Of a stretch of 64,000 bases of DNA, positions 27,631-36,534 are shown piece after piece (the stretch's first letter is position 1; each line of letters begins with the position of its first letter). Source of the DNA: Thalassospira sp. HF15 (GTDB lineage: Bacteria > Pseudomonadota > Alphaproteobacteria > Rhodospirillales > Thalassospiraceae); NCBI RefSeq assembly GCF_011806525.1, contig NZ_JAAVKI010000001.1, forward strand, positions 186,001 through 250,000, read 5' to 3'. Both the position numbers and the translations under genes were made by a program. A model generated the notes under the pieces. The model did not search any database. It was given only the letters and a program-made list of their open reading frames with translations, and was not told where the DNA came from.

Positions 27631-30600
27631 TTAGCCTTTTCGCATTGCGGATCCATAAATCTCTGCAAGGATGAAGGCGGGAAATCCATAGAAAACAATG
27701 ATGCCTGATACCCTAAGTGCAAAGAGGCGGGGAGTTTTATTTATATCTGCAAAGGGATTGAGTATTCGATTCATTGACCAACCAGTTGCGCCGATCCCGC
27801 CAATTATTAGTTTTGCGCCGCCTCCCTTTGATATGGGAATACCCAGAGCAGGTACGAGGCTGCATAGCCCGAGAACACAATCCAGCCCCTTGGTAACAGG
27901 CTTCCAACCATCTTTAAGCCATTTAGGGACACGACTCACTGAACCAATAGCGGCGTCAGCAATTTTCTGGATAGCGGTAATCCCATAAATGGTTTGAGCC
28001 ATAACAACCAACCAGTTTTCCTCCGGCTTGAGAATTATCCCGGCAACGAAAGCAGGTGTTGTGGCCATGAAAAAGAATACTCCCTTGACAATATCAAGTG
28101 GACCAAAAGGTTGAGAGTCTGGGTCGGCTGTTAGTACGACGCAGGTTCCAAGGCCAAAGGCACCCATACCAGCTGTAATATAGAGCCACATCAGTGTTCG
28201 GTTTTCAGCAGTTGAGAGTTCTGTGCCTTGAGATGGAGTTTTAGTTCTCTTGTCAGGGCCATCCAAGACACCCACTGGGAGTTTTGGTTTTAACATAGCA
28301 TCAATCGCCGTTTTTACGTCCGCCCAAGTAGTCGCCGAAATGATGTCGTTTGTAGCGGTGTCGTTTGCAAAGGGAGCTTCATTCACAGCGATTTTCATGA
28401 TGATAGTTGAAGGGATACTTACGACCAAACAGGCCAAATCCAGGATGCTGAGGTTGTTGCCTGTGATGCCATGATACAAGGAAGATAGAACGGGAAATTC
28501 AATTGCTGAATCGAGGATATTGATCAACCCATCGATAATCATCTTTAATAAATTCAAGCCAGATACCAGAATGTTTTTCACATTCTCAGTGAGGAAATTC
28601 ACAATAATTGCCGTAAATCTCTTGATGATATCCCCGAAGGAAAGCGACCCAATTTGATCAAAAACCTGTGTTTCAAGTTGGGTGACAGCCGTCGAAATAG
28701 TGGTTTCTTCTGCTTCTACTGAAGTTTTCAAGGAATTGAACAAGGTTTGCATGCCGCTTACCGCAGTGAAAGAACCGGTAACAGACGGCACTGCTTTTCC
28801 CAAACCCGCGCTCAAATGGTGGAGCGTATAATTGGATTGCGGCGAGTGCTGACCCGCCAAAGGAGTGGTATTTTTCGATATATGTTGCAGCGCTTTATCT
28901 TGGCCACCAAAATCCGTATGCCAAGATGGCTTCGATTCCAGTCCTGCCCAAGTGGAAACCTCTTCCTCTAACTTATTAAAGCTGTCGGTGAGATCACTCG
29001 AAAAGCCATCAATTCTCTCGGGCAATGATTCGATGTAACGTTTGACAATATTTTTTGTGACATTGTGAGTTCTAATAATATCATTCCACTGGAATACAAA
29101 GCCCAACCATTCCACCAGTTTTTCGAAGGTGACAGCTATCTTCTTGAAAATTACTTCGGTTGCGTGCAGCACGTCACTTACGCAGTTGGCGACAAAGCGA
29201 TAGATACTCTCCCCGATATGGATGAAAACCTTGATTACACCAGCTACATGGCTGACTAGGATTTTCGTTACGTGTGTCACAGCATGTTTGGCATACTGGT
29301 AAACATCCCCTGCAGTAGATTTGATCCAACTCCAAACGCCGCCAAGGTCGCCCTCCAATAATGATATTGTTCCGGAATCGTTAAGCTTCATGTGAAACTG
29401 GCTTAAGGCTTGCTCGTCTTCCCAGTACTGGGCGTCTTCTTTCTCGAACGAGATGGCCCAAATTTTGTCGCGTGATGGATCGAACCCTTTGGCGACAAAG
29501 GGTTCGTCGAGGATTTCATTCACTCGAACCACACTGTTGTTGATACTTCCATCTTGTGGCAGAGAACCTGCCAATTCTACAAAGCGTTGTATGGCGTTGG
29601 CAGTAGCGTCTTTTGATGCCGAGGATATTGATGGTCCAACCAGATTAGAGGTTACCCCTTGAGAGCTGGTTATCTGAACAGCACCAAGCTCGGCTCCGGT
29701 TGTGATGGGTTTCATTGTCGCAAGCATCTTGGTCATCGGATTGATAGTGACCGAGTAGTTAGCGTCGCTTTCGAGGCCGACGGTATAACATACAGCACCA
29801 ATACTTTTGGTCTGTTGAATTATAGTCATGTTCCCCGCCGCATCGCAGGGCAGACTAATAGCGATGTCGGGCGACAGAAACTGAAAATGATTGTTGATGT
29901 AAACGCTGCAAGGGCTGCTAGATTTTATGGTTAGCTTTTCATTCGCTAACGGTAAATTATTGCTATCGCAAGCATGTAAATGGGTAGTGAAGGTTTGGAG
30001 TTGAAGAAAATCTGATGCTTGGGTGCTCGGCACAAGAATACTGCGCTCATGCCAGAATGTCGTTTCCGGGTCTTGAGTATATTGTATGAGCTCATCGCCC
30101 TCTTTGTGGACAAAAATAATACTTTGCAAATTCGTGTCCGTAAAATAGGTGGCGAGACGCTGAGCTTCAGTTACTAGTGGTATTGGTACGGACCAACTAT
30201 TGGGTTCTCCTTCATTTCCCTTCAAGCATTTGGAGTAAAAAACCTGACCAATGTGATTAAGCGCCCAAATAATGGTATGCGTGTCATTTTGGTGGCAATG
30301 AAAATCCTGGACACCAGATATCAAAGCATGATCCAGAATTTTAGTGCCACTCGCGTTCGCGGTCTGATCACTCGGTGAAAAGAGATAGACCGAATTGGTT
30401 GCCGAAACATACAGGTTTGTGTTGCCCGCTGCGTCTGCCAAGGTTGCTATTCTGCTGGCGCCCACTGGTGGGGTCAAAGAAATGGCAGAATCCGAGCTGT
30501 TCATCGGCAAAAACTGCAGTGAAGTGACCTGAGAGGCATTTTGAGTAAGCTGATACAAACCAGGATGGGAGGCAGAGGAGGGCTTGCCGATAACCTGGCC

Positions 30601-31200
30601 TAACAAAGTTGTGAAATTACCAGCGCCGACAATTGCAGTCCAATTTGGGTTGCCTGTAGAATTTATTTTGTAATTGCTGAGAGCATTTGTGGTTTCGTTC
30701 CGTAGCTCGCAGACAATGTGGCTTTCCATGCTTGCTTTCATATATACATTTGCGATGATCAGGTTCCCGGAAAGCGCGGGGCCATCATAGGTAAGGTACT
30801 GCCATGTTCTGTGGGATGAACTGGTCATCCACGGTGCATCGGCTGCGTTAGACAGGCCGGTGATTAAATAAAGCTTGTCATTGTCTTCGCCTTCAACCGA
30901 AACAGCCACAGCGATAGAGATTTCACCATTTGTGTAATTCTGTGTCACATCAAACGTTTTGGCGGTGATGGTCTTGCCATCGTTCAAGCTTGATAGGTCG
31001 GTGCTCAGTATTTCGGCGAACCACCCAGTATCCAAATTGCCTTTTTCGGCACAAAGAGTGAGATTCGATCCGCTGTCGATAAAGAAGAACAGTGGGTGGT
31101 TATTGGCATTCTGGATCGCTTCAAAGTTCTCAGGGGCAGGGAGCGTGCTTCCGATCTTCTGGTTTTCCATAAGTTCGGTATCGTACAAGATCGTAGTCAT
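27631..31200 (-). CDS. Large protein of unknown function with propeller-like N-terminus and hydrophobic C-terminus
   Basis: 1189 residues; I do not recognise a named family. Residues 1-430 look like a beta-propeller: repeated blocks such as HTIIWALNHIGQVFYSK and VSATNSVYLFSPSDQ, and pairs of short strands ending in aromatic residues. Residues 430-600 are mixed. Residues 615-715 are a run of amphipathic helices (starting GGVWSWIKSTAGDVYQYAKH) with the block VEWLGFVFQWNDIIRTHNV. Residues 1000-1189 contain about four hydrophobic segments, for example YITAGMGAFGLGTCVVLTA and VSGIIVFYGFPAFILAE. No signal peptide. GAAGGGA sits upstream of the ATG. I recall similar helical blocks in large fungal hypothetical proteins (memory only). 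A pore-forming or contact toxin is one possibility; untested. Confidence 0.75.
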   Translation of the reverse strand: MTTILYDTELMENQKIGSTLPAPENFEAIQNANNHPLFFFIDSGSNLTLCAEKGNLDTGWFAEILSTDLSSLNDGKTITAKTFDVTQNYTNGEISIAVAVSVEGEDNDKLYLITGLSNAADAPWMTSSSHRTWQYLTYDGPALSGNLIIANVYMKASMESHIVCELRNETTNALSNYKINSTGNPNWTAIVGAGNFTTLLGQVIGKPSSASHPGLYQLTQNASQVTSLQFLPMNSSDSAISLTPPVGASRIATLADAAGNTNLYVSATNSVYLFSPSDQTANASGTKILDHALISGVQDFHCHQNDTHTIIWALNHIGQVFYSKCLKGNEGEPNSWSVPIPLVTEAQRLATYFTDTNLQSIIFVHKEGDELIQYTQDPETTFWHERSILVPSTQASDFLQLQTFTTHLHACDSNNLPLANEKLTIKSSSPCSVYINNHFQFLSPDIAISLPCDAAGNMTIIQQTKSIGAVCYTVGLESDANYSVTINPMTKMLATMKPITTGAELGAVQITSSQGVTSNLVGPSISSASKDATANAIQRFVELAGSLPQDGSINNSVVRVNEILDEPFVAKGFDPSRDKIWAISFEKEDAQYWEDEQALSQFHMKLNDSGTISLLEGDLGGVWSWIKSTAGDVYQYAKHAVTHVTKILVSHVAGVIKVFIHIGESIYRFVANCVSDVLHATEVIFKKIAVTFEKLVEWLGFVFQWNDIIRTHNVTKNIVKRYIESLPERIDGFSSDLTDSFNKLEEEVSTWAGLESKPSWHTDFGGQDKALQHISKNTTPLAGQHSPQSNYTLHHLSAGLGKAVPSVTGSFTAVSGMQTLFNSLKTSVEAEETTISTAVTQLETQVFDQIGSLSFGDIIKRFTAIIVNFLTENVKNILVSGLNLLKMIIDGLINILDSAIEFPVLSSLYHGITGNNLSILDLACLVVSIPSTIIMKIAVNEAPFANDTATNDIISATTWADVKTAIDAMLKPKLPVGVLDGPDKRTKTPSQGTELSTAENRTLMWLYITAGMGAFGLGTCVVLTADPDSQPFGPLDIVKGVFFFMATTPAFVAGIILKPEENWLVVMAQTIYGITAIQKIADAAIGSVSRVPKWLKDGWKPVTKGLDCVLGLCSLVPALGIPISKGGGAKLIIGGIGATGWSMNRILNPFADINKTPRLFALRVSGIIVFYGFPAFILAEIYGSAMRKG

Positions 31201-31297
31201 TGTAAGGGTATCCCTTCAGTTTAACTTCCGCTGAGAAGAGCAATTTGATCATCGTAGAAATGAAAAAGTTTGTTGCTGGACCGACGATTTGATTGCC

Positions 31298-32308
31298 TTA
31301 GCTCGTCAAATCGTAACGAACAGACCCCACAACCATTTCATGTTTTATCCCGCTGTCATCATCCGCCTTTTTTGTCAGCAAACGATGTGGAGCGCGCTCC
31401 TTGACCAAGGCGAGTGTGTCACCGCCAACACCTGTAGTTACCAAGGGCTCAATGCTAGCGTTAGCAGGGATCGGAGTATTAGCGGGCGGTGTGTAGCTAA
31501 AGGTTATAGATGTGACCCAATTGGCTGGCAGCGTCACCGGGAATGTCACTGCATACGATTGGTCAGACAGTGTGGTGCCACTTTTTGTGAGGTTTTTATT
31601 GGCGCTTAGCGGAACAGTGAATTGCCAAGTGCCACCAGCTGGAACATTCTCGAAACTTAGGCCAATAGAAACATTCCCGCCGGCGGGCGGATTACCAACT
31701 GAAACGGTTTTTTGATAAACTCCTTCGGCTGGTGCCAGTTCCTGCAGATTGCGCCAGGCTACTTCTGGATGTTCGAGGATGAATGTTCCAACATCTGACC
31801 AGCTACTAATAGTTGGAAGGGTTGGAGCCGTACCTTGATCTGTACCATTGCGCGCCCAAGCAACTAGACAATAATGGTGGCCTGCCTGCGGCGGTGTCCA
31901 TATGTAGCTAGGGGTCGTTGTTGCAACAATATCTCCATTACTTCCAACTGGAATCGCTGCTGCATTAGTTGAAACAGCATTATAGGTTATGCCAGATGTT
32001 TGCCATCCGGTAGGCAACAGGTTGAGGCTTGCGTCTGCGTAATACAGATAGATCGTAGACGTGGTATTGGGAGCATCCACGTTTATACCACGAACATATA
32101 CAAAGTTCTTTTTCGTCGGTGTTTCCGAACGTGCGGCGGGAAGGCCAGCGGAATAGTTAGATGTAGTTGTCAATGATGACGGATCGCTTAGCGGATTCAC
32201 GCCGTTGCAAATAATATCGGGTGAATTTGTCCATCCCCCGCTACCTGCCTCTGAAGAAGTCTCTCCGACATAGTCGCGTATGAATAGTCCGGTATATCCG
32301 CTTGGCAT
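31298..32308 (-). CDS. Beta-sandwich protein of unknown function, partner of the 1189-residue protein
   Basis: 336 residues, no signal peptide and no membrane segment. The N-terminal half (about 1-190) begins YTGLFIRDYVGETSSEAGSG, then SPDIICNG, FVYVRGINV and HYCLVAWARNG. This is the pattern of a beta-sandwich module found in various bacterial surface or exported proteins that start with IRDNxxDxG and SPDI. The second half (about 195-300) looks like an immunoglobulin-like fold with GTWQFTVPLSANKNL and ITFSYTPPANTP. ATG 32308 has AAGGGGA seven bases ahead. The 97-bp gap to the larger gene and the shared strand suggest one operon. A+T-rich like its neighbour. Function unknown; binding or delivery partner is inference. 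Confidence 0.75.
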   Translation of the reverse strand: MPSGYTGLFIRDYVGETSSEAGSGGWTNSPDIICNGVNPLSDPSSLTTTSNYSAGLPAARSETPTKKNFVYVRGINVDAPNTTSTIYLYYADASLNLLPTGWQTSGITYNAVSTNAAAIPVGSNGDIVATTTPSYIWTPPQAGHHYCLVAWARNGTDQGTAPTLPTISSWSDVGTFILEHPEVAWRNLQELAPAEGVYQKTVSVGNPPAGGNVSIGLSFENVPAGGTWQFTVPLSANKNLTKSGTTLSDQSYAVTFPVTLPANWVTSITFSYTPPANTPIPANASIEPLVTTGVGGDTLALVKERAPHRLLTKKADDDSGIKHEMVVGSVRYDLTS

Positions 32309-32892
32309 GATATTCCCCTTAAGGTTGACGTTTTGATTGCTAACTACTTATTCCTCATCAAGTTTGGCTCACGTGCACTAAAGGAAATTAATTGTGGTGT
32401 GCTTGACTTCGAGCAATGCTCAGCAAACGAAACCTTGAGGCCTGTGAGTGCTGAGCGGGCGCTCCGCCAGATTCTCAGACGGTTGGTCAATCGTAGAGGG
32501 CCAGCTAGATGGTTGTAAGATTCCATTCGGCCTCGGTATCTGGTTCGCGTGACCCGGCGCTATCAGAGTGAAAGCAATCACTTGCATATAGAGCCAAAAA
32601 ATACACAGACAGCGAAGTCGTTGTACTCTGTCAATTGCAACTAACCTTATAATTGTATACCTATTTTATATTTGCAACTTTAAAATTATTAAGTTTTATG
32701 TGATTTTCAAATATGGATTAAAAAAGCGTAGGGTCTTTGTTATCAAATGAGAAGCTGTGTGAACGGTGCTTGGGGTGTCGCTACCGGCAATTTTGCAAGC
32801 GAAGATTGCGGTGGGTCTGTTGAAATTTGTGCCTATTATATGGCAAAGTAACTAGACATTTATGCGTTACATTCACCTAGGAGCGAATACGA
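32309..32892. other. A+T-rich island margin upstream of the two-gene unit
   Basis: 584 bp with no convincing gene apart from one possible 34-codon frame at 32747. The part 32570-32720 is strongly A+T-rich (runs such as TTTTATATTTGCAAC) and must contain the promoter of the 336-residue gene on the minus strand, but I see no confident -35/-10 pair. No integrase, transposase or tRNA end is visible. Confidence 0.5.
32747..32851 (+). CDS. Possible small protein with three cysteines (uncertain)
   Basis: 34 codons, ATG to TAA, reading MRSCVNGAWG, then FASEDCGGSVEICAYYMAK. Three Cys and a balanced composition are unusual for random A+T-rich DNA. A weak AGGG lies about 14 bases upstream, further than ideal. 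It runs opposite to the island genes. Could be chance or a fragment of a lost gene. Confidence 0.2.
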   Translation: MRSCVNGAWGVATGNFASEDCGGSVEICAYYMAK

Positions 32893-32930
32893 AAAAAGGG
32901 CTTCAGGATATGACTGCAGCCCTTTTTGTT
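32892..32930. terminator. trpE: Terminator after trpE, right copy
   Basis: AAAAAGGGCTTCAG (32893-32906) / CTGCAGCCCTTTTT (32914-32927), one mismatch in the stem, 7-nt loop. On the minus strand it ends with TTTTTT, so it terminates trpE. Confidence 0.8.
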
Positions 32931-33098
32931 TGCGTGCTACCGGATTAAGCGAAGCGATGGGCTTCGCGGGCGGCGGCCATAAGCGCACCGGCCTTGTTCT
33001 GGCATTCCTTGTGTTCGAGTTCCGGTTTGCTGTCGACGACGACACCGGCACCGGCCTGAATATGGATTTTCTCGTCCTTGATGACGGCGGTACGCAGC
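32893..33098. repeat. Right direct repeat of the island (terminator plus trpE 3' end)
   Basis: Copy of 27297-27500 in the same orientation, here continuous with the intact trpE. Similarity ends at 33098, inside the codons preceding LRTAV. Confidence 0.85.
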
Positions 33099-34444
33099 GC
33101 AATGCAGGTATCCATCGAACCATCGGCCGAGATATAGCCGATACACCCGGCATAGATGCCACGGCGGACCGATTCCAGTTCATCAATGATTTCCATGGCG
33201 CGGACTTTGGGGGCACCCGACACGGTGCCGGCCGGGAAGCCGGCCTTGAGTGCATCCATGGCGTCATATTTGGTTTCGTCGATCTGCCCGACCACGTTTG
33301 AGACGATATGCATGACGTGGGAATAGTATTCAATCTGTTCGCGGTCGGTGACGCGCACCGTACCCGGTTTGGAAACGCGCCCGACATCATTGCGACCAAG
33401 ATCAAGCAGCATCAGATGTTCCGAGCGTTCCTTGGGGTCATCGAGCAGGTCTTGGGCCATGACTTTATCGTCATCGGGCGTTTTTCCACGCCTGCGCGTG
33501 CCAGCAATCGGACGAATGGTGACTTCGCCGTCACGGAGCCGCACAAGGATTTCCGGGCTGGCCCCGACCACCTGAAAACCGCCGATATCAAGATAGAACA
33601 TGAAGGGCGACGGGTTGATGCGACGCAGGGCGCGGTAAAAGGCAAAAGGTGGCAACTGATAGGGCAGCGTGTAGCGCTGCGACAGCACCACCTGAAAGAT
33701 GTCACCGGCGCGGATATAGTCCTTGGCCTTTTCGACCATGTCGTGAAAACCGGCCTCCGTGACGCTGACCGAAGGCACGGGCAGGGTGTCGGGTACAGAT
33801 TTGGAGCGGCGGTCGATAAACAGGTTGCGCTGGAACTGCTGCACCACGTCATTGAGCCGTGCACAGGCCAGATCATAGGCCGCCTCGGCAGAAATACCAC
33901 TTTCGGGGCGGACCGGGGAAACCACGGTCACGGTGTCTTCGATGGTATCGAAACTTGCGGTGACCGTCGGGCGGATGAAAATCCCGTCGGGCACGTCCAA
34001 TTCATCCTTGTTGCTGTCTGGCAGCTTTTCCATCAGACGAACGGTGTCATAGCCCATATAGCCGACAAGACCGGCACTCATCGGCGGCAGGTTGTCGGGC
34101 AGTTCGATATAGCTTTCAGCGATCAGTTTTTTAAGGCTTTCGAGCGGGGCGTCGGGCTCAGCCACAAAAGCATCGGCATCAGCCATCGCACGGCGATTGA
34201 GTTCGGCCTTGTCGCCAAAGCAGCGCCAGATCAGATCAGGTTTCAGGCCAAGGAAGGAATACCGTCCGCGGACCGATCCGCCTTCAACGGATTCAAGCAA
34301 ATAGGTGTTTGGCATGCCTTCGGCGATCTTGAGGAAGGCCGAGACCGGCGTGTCGAGGTCTGCGGTCAGCGAGGTCCAGAGAACCTGCGAAATGCCGTTA
34401 TCGTAGTTTTGCTTGAAGCTGGTGAAATCCGGTTTGATTTCCAT
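32945..34444 (-). CDS. trpE: Anthranilate synthase component I
   Basis: 499 residues. Makes anthranilate from chorismate with ammonia from TrpG. The N-terminal Trp-binding motif LLESVEGG indicates feedback inhibition by tryptophan. The chorismate-binding domain carries FMFYLDIGGF, PIAGTRRRGKTPDDD, LMLLDLGRNDVGRV, and the end block AGAGVVVDSKPELEHKE. The gene is intact although its last 50 codons are duplicated in the island boundary, so its 3' end may be of foreign origin. It lies behind ppiD with a terminator between. I found no Trp-rich leader peptide. Confidence 0.97.
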   Translation of the reverse strand: MEIKPDFTSFKQNYDNGISQVLWTSLTADLDTPVSAFLKIAEGMPNTYLLESVEGGSVRGRYSFLGLKPDLIWRCFGDKAELNRRAMADADAFVAEPDAPLESLKKLIAESYIELPDNLPPMSAGLVGYMGYDTVRLMEKLPDSNKDELDVPDGIFIRPTVTASFDTIEDTVTVVSPVRPESGISAEAAYDLACARLNDVVQQFQRNLFIDRRSKSVPDTLPVPSVSVTEAGFHDMVEKAKDYIRAGDIFQVVLSQRYTLPYQLPPFAFYRALRRINPSPFMFYLDIGGFQVVGASPEILVRLRDGEVTIRPIAGTRRRGKTPDDDKVMAQDLLDDPKERSEHLMLLDLGRNDVGRVSKPGTVRVTDREQIEYYSHVMHIVSNVVGQIDETKYDAMDALKAGFPAGTVSGAPKVRAMEIIDELESVRRGIYAGCIGYISADGSMDTCIALRTAVIKDEKIHIQAGAGVVVDSKPELEHKECQNKAGALMAAAREAHRFA

Positions 34445-34494
34445 GGTCTGTCCGATTTTTGGTCTTGGTCGGTTTGCGGGGCGTATGGCGCAAA

Positions 34495-34532
34495 GGAAAA
34501 GGGCGACCAGATTTCTCCGGTCGCCCTTGTTT
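34495..34532 (-). terminator. Terminator between ppiD and trpE
   Basis: AAGGGCGACC (34499-34508) / GGTCGCCCTT (34519-34528), 10-nt loop. On the minus strand CCCTTTTCC follows, so it ends ppiD or attenuates read-through into trpE. Confidence 0.7.
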
Positions 34533-34537
34533 GCGTA

Positions 34538-36433
34538 TCAGTTTGCAGCGGTCGGCTGATAGAGCCCGTTGATCACGCTGTTATTCACACTGACCGAAAT
34601 TTCTTCGTTCAGGTAATTGAGGTACTGCGCAAGGATGTCTTCGTTGAGCGCTTCCTTGAGTTCGTCATTTACCGGTTTGGCATCGGCGGTGGTGATGTCG
34701 GCGGCCTGAATGTCATCAAGTTTGACGACAAGTACGTCTTCACCGGTCTGGATGGCTTTGGCCTTGCCGTCTTCAAGGGTGAAGAGGGCAGCGGCAAAAG
34801 CCGGGTTCACATCATCACCAAGGCCCTGACCGGTACGGCGGGTCATGCCGGTTTCGCGAACGGTGGTTGCGTCTTCGGATGCGAGGGTTGCGATATCAGC
34901 ACCGGTATTGTTGATGTTGCCAGCCAGTTCTTCGGCCTTTTCCATCATCAGGCGCTGGCGTTCCTCGGCAGTCCAGGCGGCGACGACGTCTTCGCGGACG
35001 TCTTCGAACGGACGCAGGGCAGACGGGGTAATGTTTTCGATACGCACAACATAACGCGTGCCCGAAGCGGTTTCTTCAAGGAAGCTTTCCTCGCCGCTTT
35101 CAAGCTCGAAGATCTTGACGTTGATTTCATCTGCACCGTCAACATTCTGACCGGCAAGGCCTTCGCCGCGAACGACACCATCAAGCTTGTAGGTGCGTGC
35201 GCCGACGTCACGTGCGGCATCTTCGATCGGGGTGCCAGCACCAAGTTCTTCGTCAAAGGTGGCTGCCAGATCGTAGATGGCGTCTTCGGCTTTGAACTGC
35301 TTGAGGCCATCAACAATGATGTCGCGAACTTCATCAAGGCTTTGCGTGCTGCCCGGGGTAATGGACGGAACGCGGATGATATGCCAGCCAAGGGCGGTTT
35401 CAACCGGCTCGGAAATCCCGCCTTCTTCAAGGGAGAAGGTGGCTTCGCTGAGATCCGGCAGGATGTCATTGGCAGTGAACTCGCCAAGTTTGACCATGGC
35501 TTCGTCCATGCCGGCATCTTCCTTGGCTACCGTCATGAAGTCAGCACCTTCCATGAGGCGTTTATAGGCTTCGCGGGCAGACTGTTCTTCGTTCGGGGAA
35601 AACAGGATTTGCTCGACGGCGCGTTTTTCCGGGGTCTGGAATTCCGGTTCGCGCTGTGCATAGGATTCTGCGATTTCTTCCTCGGTCACGGTGATGGTCG
35701 AAATCAGATCGGCGGCACTCAGTGTTGCCAGCGTGACATCGCGGCTTTCCGGTGCGGTGAACTGTGCGGCATTATCTTCGTGATAGGCCCGAAGGGTTGC
35801 GTCATCGGCAACCGGAATGTTGGCAAATTCGTCCGCATTCAGCGCAAAGAACGAACCGCTGCGCTGTTCGTTGCGATAGGCAACGATCTGACGCGCCATG
35901 ATGTCGGGGACACTGGCAGTGCCGGTCAGGCTGCCAACGACCTGCTGGCTCATCATGTCGCCACGCACACCGTTGATGAATTCGTTTTCGGTGTAACCGG
36001 CCTGATAAAGGGCCTGCAAGAAGCGATCACGGCTGAACTGGCCGGTGGCCGGGTCCTTGAAGCTGTCGGATGAGAAAATCTGATCGCGGACGGCTTCGTC
36101 GCTGATGCCGATGCCGATATTCTTGGCATCTTCGCGCAGGATTTTCTGGGATACGAGCGACTGCACCGTATTGTTCAGAAGGCCCATCTGGACGGCCTGC
36201 TGCTGGTTGAAGTTCGGTCCGAACACGTTTCGCATATTCTGGACACTGCGCTGGAAGGCGCGGTCCAGTTCGACCGGGGTGATTTTCTGGCTGCCGATTT
36301 CGGCAACTTCACGCGAGGTGCCCAGATTGAGCATCGATGCGTTCAGGCCCCAGATCACGAAGCTCAGTGCAATCACGCCAAAGATAATCTTGGCGAAGAT
36401 TGATTTCGAAAATGTGCGAATGCCAGCAAGCAT
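34538..36433 (-). CDS. ppiD: Peptidyl-prolyl isomerase PpiD/SurA-like, membrane anchored
   Basis: 631 residues. A short cytoplasmic end, one transmembrane helix (IIFGVIALSFVIWGL, about 16-33), then a SurA-N-like chaperone region (about 35-190) and a parvulin rotamase domain around 265-355 with AVEQILFSP and LGWHIIRVPSI. Assists folding of secreted proteins at the periplasmic face of the Sec translocon. Its parvulin domain keeps the GxFxxNxxxxxLxxAxFxL pattern. Divergent from tpiA with overlapping promoters at 36535-36579. Confidence 0.9.
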   Translation of the reverse strand: MLAGIRTFSKSIFAKIIFGVIALSFVIWGLNASMLNLGTSREVAEIGSQKITPVELDRAFQRSVQNMRNVFGPNFNQQQAVQMGLLNNTVQSLVSQKILREDAKNIGIGISDEAVRDQIFSSDSFKDPATGQFSRDRFLQALYQAGYTENEFINGVRGDMMSQQVVGSLTGTASVPDIMARQIVAYRNEQRSGSFFALNADEFANIPVADDATLRAYHEDNAAQFTAPESRDVTLATLSAADLISTITVTEEEIAESYAQREPEFQTPEKRAVEQILFSPNEEQSAREAYKRLMEGADFMTVAKEDAGMDEAMVKLGEFTANDILPDLSEATFSLEEGGISEPVETALGWHIIRVPSITPGSTQSLDEVRDIIVDGLKQFKAEDAIYDLAATFDEELGAGTPIEDAARDVGARTYKLDGVVRGEGLAGQNVDGADEINVKIFELESGEESFLEETASGTRYVVRIENITPSALRPFEDVREDVVAAWTAEERQRLMMEKAEELAGNINNTGADIATLASEDATTVRETGMTRRTGQGLGDDVNPAFAAALFTLEDGKAKAIQTGEDVLVVKLDDIQAADITTADAKPVNDELKEALNEDILAQYLNYLNEEISVSVNNSVINGLYQPTAAN

Positions 36434-36534
36434 ATGATAAGCCTAACAATCCGTGGTTTGACGCCAAAACCTGGCTTTGGCGTCGTTTCATTATTGATCG
36501 TTCGGGCAACGTGGCCCGAGCAAATTTGCCGCGC

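Noticed and set aside
32333..32518. 60-residue frames on both strands upstream of the 336-residue gene
   Set aside because: No start signals, unlike any protein, and they overlap each other; chance frames.
27501..32892. Integrase, transposase or tRNA attachment site in the island
   Set aside because: I searched the frames for typical catalytic motifs and the edges for tRNA ends; none is visible.
33308..36073. 921-codon open frame on the plus strand opposite trpE and ppiD
   Set aside because: It runs antisense across two well-recognised genes and the gap between them; its protein has no domain features. Codon bias of the real genes keeps stops out of this frame.
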